A stretch of 64,000 nt of DNA from Anaerolineae bacterium (GTDB lineage: Bacteria > Chloroflexota > Anaerolineae > Aggregatilineales > Phototrophicaceae): positions 1-64,000 of the forward strand of contig JADLAY010000026.1 in NCBI GenBank assembly GCA_020849765.1. Reading direction: 5' to 3'. A program made the position numbers and the translations under genes. How positions within the stretch are numbered: position 1 is the first letter of the stretch; every line of letters starts with the position of its first letter. This document shows, in pieces, positions 62,624 through 64,000 of the stretch. The notes beneath the pieces were generated by a model. It did not search any database and was not told the DNA's origin. It was given only the letters and a program-made list of their open reading frames with translations.

Positions 62624-62815
62624 GTGAATCAATGGATTGACCGGCTGAGCGAGGGCATCCTCATCAGCGGGTTGTTCATCATGCTGCTTGCCGTGACCCT
62701 GCTCGATCAATTGCAGGCGACGCCGCTGATCGTCGTCATGCAGACGCTGCTGGCGCTGGCCCTGCTGGCGGGCGCGGCCCTCATCATCCGGCGGCGCGCC
62801 AACACGGCGCATTAG
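62624..62815 (+). CDS. small two-helix membrane protein
   Basis: The 63-residue protein starts with GTG and has two hydrophobic segments (about 11-27 and 33-55) and a basic C-terminus (RRRANTAH). It lacks a recognised family. The stop is a base or two from the convergent stop of the Gfo/Idh gene. Together with the previous gene it is a pair of tiny membrane proteins. Confidence 0.65.
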   Translation: MNQWIDRLSEGILISGLFIMLLAVTLLDQLQATPLIVVMQTLLALALLAGAALIIRRRANTAH

Positions 62816-62816
62816 C

Positions 62817-63839
62817 TCAGACGATTCGTTCGACCGCCTGTGTCTGCCGGGTGGCCGCTGCACGCAGGAGCGCCTCGATCAGGGCGACGTCCTGCAAGCA
62901 CTGTTCGGGCGTGCTGACGACCTGCGCTTTCTCCCCACGCACAACTTCGGCAAAATCGCGCAGCATGGTGACCGTGCTGCGCTCGTGAACTTCCCACATC
63001 TGCTGGCGCTGCGGCTCCATGCCCGGACGCTCGACGATCAATTCCGGGCGGTCGACGCGGAGCACACCCTCGTCGCCAATCACGTTGAGGAAGCCCTGCC
63101 AGGGCGCTTTGCTGGCAAAGGTCGCGCCGTAATTGCCGATGACGCCGCTCTGGAAGGTCAGCGTGGCGTTGAGCGTATCCAGCGGCGGCAGATCCGGCTG
63201 GATGCTGGTGGCGGCCGCGCTCACCTGAATCGCCTCGCCGAAGATCATGCGCAGGGCGGCGGCATGATGCACCCCGGCGTCGAGCAAGTAGCCGCCCTGG
63301 AAGGCCGGGGTCTGGCGCCAGGACGTGTGGTAATAAGGCGACTCTGGCGTGATCGATTTGGACACCATCCACTGGAAGGTGATGACACGCCCGATGGCAC
63401 CCTCGATCAACAGGCGGGCAGCGTGATTGTAGGCCGGTTCGTAGCGATACTGCTCGGCCACCATCCACACCTGATCCGGGAAGCGGCTCTTGTGCGCGAG
63501 CAAGCGCCGCCCGGTGACGAGATCCGGCGCGGTCGGTTTCTCACTGATGACGTGTTTGCCCGCCTCGAGCGCCTGCTCGACCACGTCGGGGATGCGCTCG
63601 ATCGGCAGCAGCACGTCGACGGCGTCGATGTCGTCGCGCGCCAGCAGCGCCTCGAGATCGCTGGTCGTGTCGATGGGATAGTCGAACGTCTCGGCCAGCG
63701 CGCGCGCATTCGCCTCGGTACGGCTGTAGATCGATTTGACTTCAAAGTGATCGGCCAGGGCGCGCAGGGACGGCGCATGAGCGTCACGGGCGTAGATGCC
63801 CGCGCCGATCAAAGTGAGACGGATACGATCGGTTGACAC
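62817..63839 (-). CDS. Gfo/Idh/MocA-family oxidoreductase (third)
   Basis: The 340-residue protein has the Rossmann motif GAGIYARDAHAP near residue 12, the complete EKPTAP, and GGYLLDAGVHHAAAL with the catalytic His. It is a typical stand-alone sugar dehydrogenase-like member, not linked to transport genes in this window. It is distinct in sequence from the two family members in the catabolic island. Confidence 0.9.
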   Translation of the reverse strand: MSTDRIRLTLIGAGIYARDAHAPSLRALADHFEVKSIYSRTEANARALAETFDYPIDTTSDLEALLARDDIDAVDVLLPIERIPDVVEQALEAGKHVISEKPTAPDLVTGRRLLAHKSRFPDQVWMVAEQYRYEPAYNHAARLLIEGAIGRVITFQWMVSKSITPESPYYHTSWRQTPAFQGGYLLDAGVHHAAALRMIFGEAIQVSAAATSIQPDLPPLDTLNATLTFQSGVIGNYGATFASKAPWQGFLNVIGDEGVLRVDRPELIVERPGMEPQRQQMWEVHERSTVTMLRDFAEVVRGEKAQVVSTPEQCLQDVALIEALLRAAATRQTQAVERIV

Positions 63840-63900
63840 AGCATTTCCTCCGGCAGAATTTGCGCTACCATACAGACCAGAAGTATAGCGGAGTTCGCGT

Positions 63901-64000
63901 TTGAATCAGAAACACAGCGCGCGAGGGCGACTCTGCCAGCGCGCTATGCTGCCCCTCGTTGCCGCCCTGCTGCTGATCGTCGCCGTCGCCCCGGCACAGG
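63901..64000 (+). CDS. start of an exported protein (truncated by the window end)
   Basis: From a TTG at 63901, after CGGAG, the frame reads MNQKHSARGRLCQRAMLPLV and then AALLLIVAVAPAQ, a signal peptide with basic start and hydrophobic core. An ATG at 63946 is an alternative start. The frame runs open to the last base. Nothing can be said of its function. It is divergent from the Gfo/Idh gene. Confidence 0.6.
   Translation, partial: MNQKHSARGRLCQRAMLPLVAALLLIVAVAPAQ

Noticed and set aside
1..64000. tRNA, rRNA or CRISPR array
   Set aside because: No clover-leaf with a GTTCRANNC T-loop, no rRNA-like stretch and no regularly spaced direct repeats were found by eye. A covariance-model search would be decisive.

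Overview
The window is about 64 kb of GC-rich bacterial chromosome, densely coded on both strands, with short AT-rich gaps. The best guess at the source is a member of the Chloroflexota (Anaerolineae-like). This rests on the gene mix: a Ser/Thr kinase-ATPase-TPR giant, stacked PD40/TolB-like membrane proteins, a large GT39-like mannosyltransferase-type protein with a soluble tail, TIR/NACHT/HEAT proteins, Thr/Pro-linker lipoproteins, several RbsABC-type sugar transporters, and chains of small hairpins of a kind common between genes in that phylum. That assignment is inference; no rRNA or tRNA is visible.

Layout. 1-300: tail of an insertion-sequence transposase and a terminator. 330-8893 (minus): a lipoprotein, four tandem paralogous membrane-anchored PD40 proteins, and a Ser/Thr kinase with ATPase and TPR parts. 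8980-12374 (plus): a metallophosphoesterase and a polytopic glycosyltransferase. 12375-19770 (plus): an AT-rich promoter island, then a TIR-NACHT-HEAT protein, a TIR-SUMF1 protein and a secreted glycosidase-like protein in one apparent operon, the best candidate for a new conflict or signalling system. 20312-22647: a copper/respiratory cassette (double cupredoxin, SCO, cytochrome c lipoprotein). 22743-24799: malate dehydrogenase and a family 2 glycosyltransferase.

24800-49672 is a 25-kb carbohydrate-catabolism island. It holds two ribose-type ABC transporters, three Gfo/Idh/MocA or Zn-dependent dehydrogenases, two SDRs (one with both catalytic residues replaced), a TIM-barrel isomerase, an UlaG-like lactonase, a MetE-C-like methyltransferase, a PTE-family lactonase, a PfkB kinase, an FAD oxidoreductase, an AroE-like dehydrogenase, two SIS proteins and one GntR/HutC regulator. 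Four promoters in the island carry a near-identical sequence (consensus GAAATGTCCGAACATT) at or just downstream of the -10 box. I read these as operators of the GntR protein encoded at 41677-42441, tying the island into one regulon.

49673-50206 holds a decayed REP-associated tyrosine transposase and a strong hairpin. 50207-57673 carries an SH3/M15-like exported protein, an SPL-type radical SAM protein, an unrecognised protein, a CrtI-like desaturase, an orphan pair of MalFG-type permeases and dinB. 57674-62405 has a hairpin array that is an inverted copy of one at 29418, two tandem serine hydrolases, and rpsA. The end (62406-64000) has two tiny membrane proteins, another Gfo/Idh/MocA dehydrogenase and the first codons of an exported protein. 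Most plus-strand ORFs opposite the minus-strand genes are shadows created by high GC at third positions.
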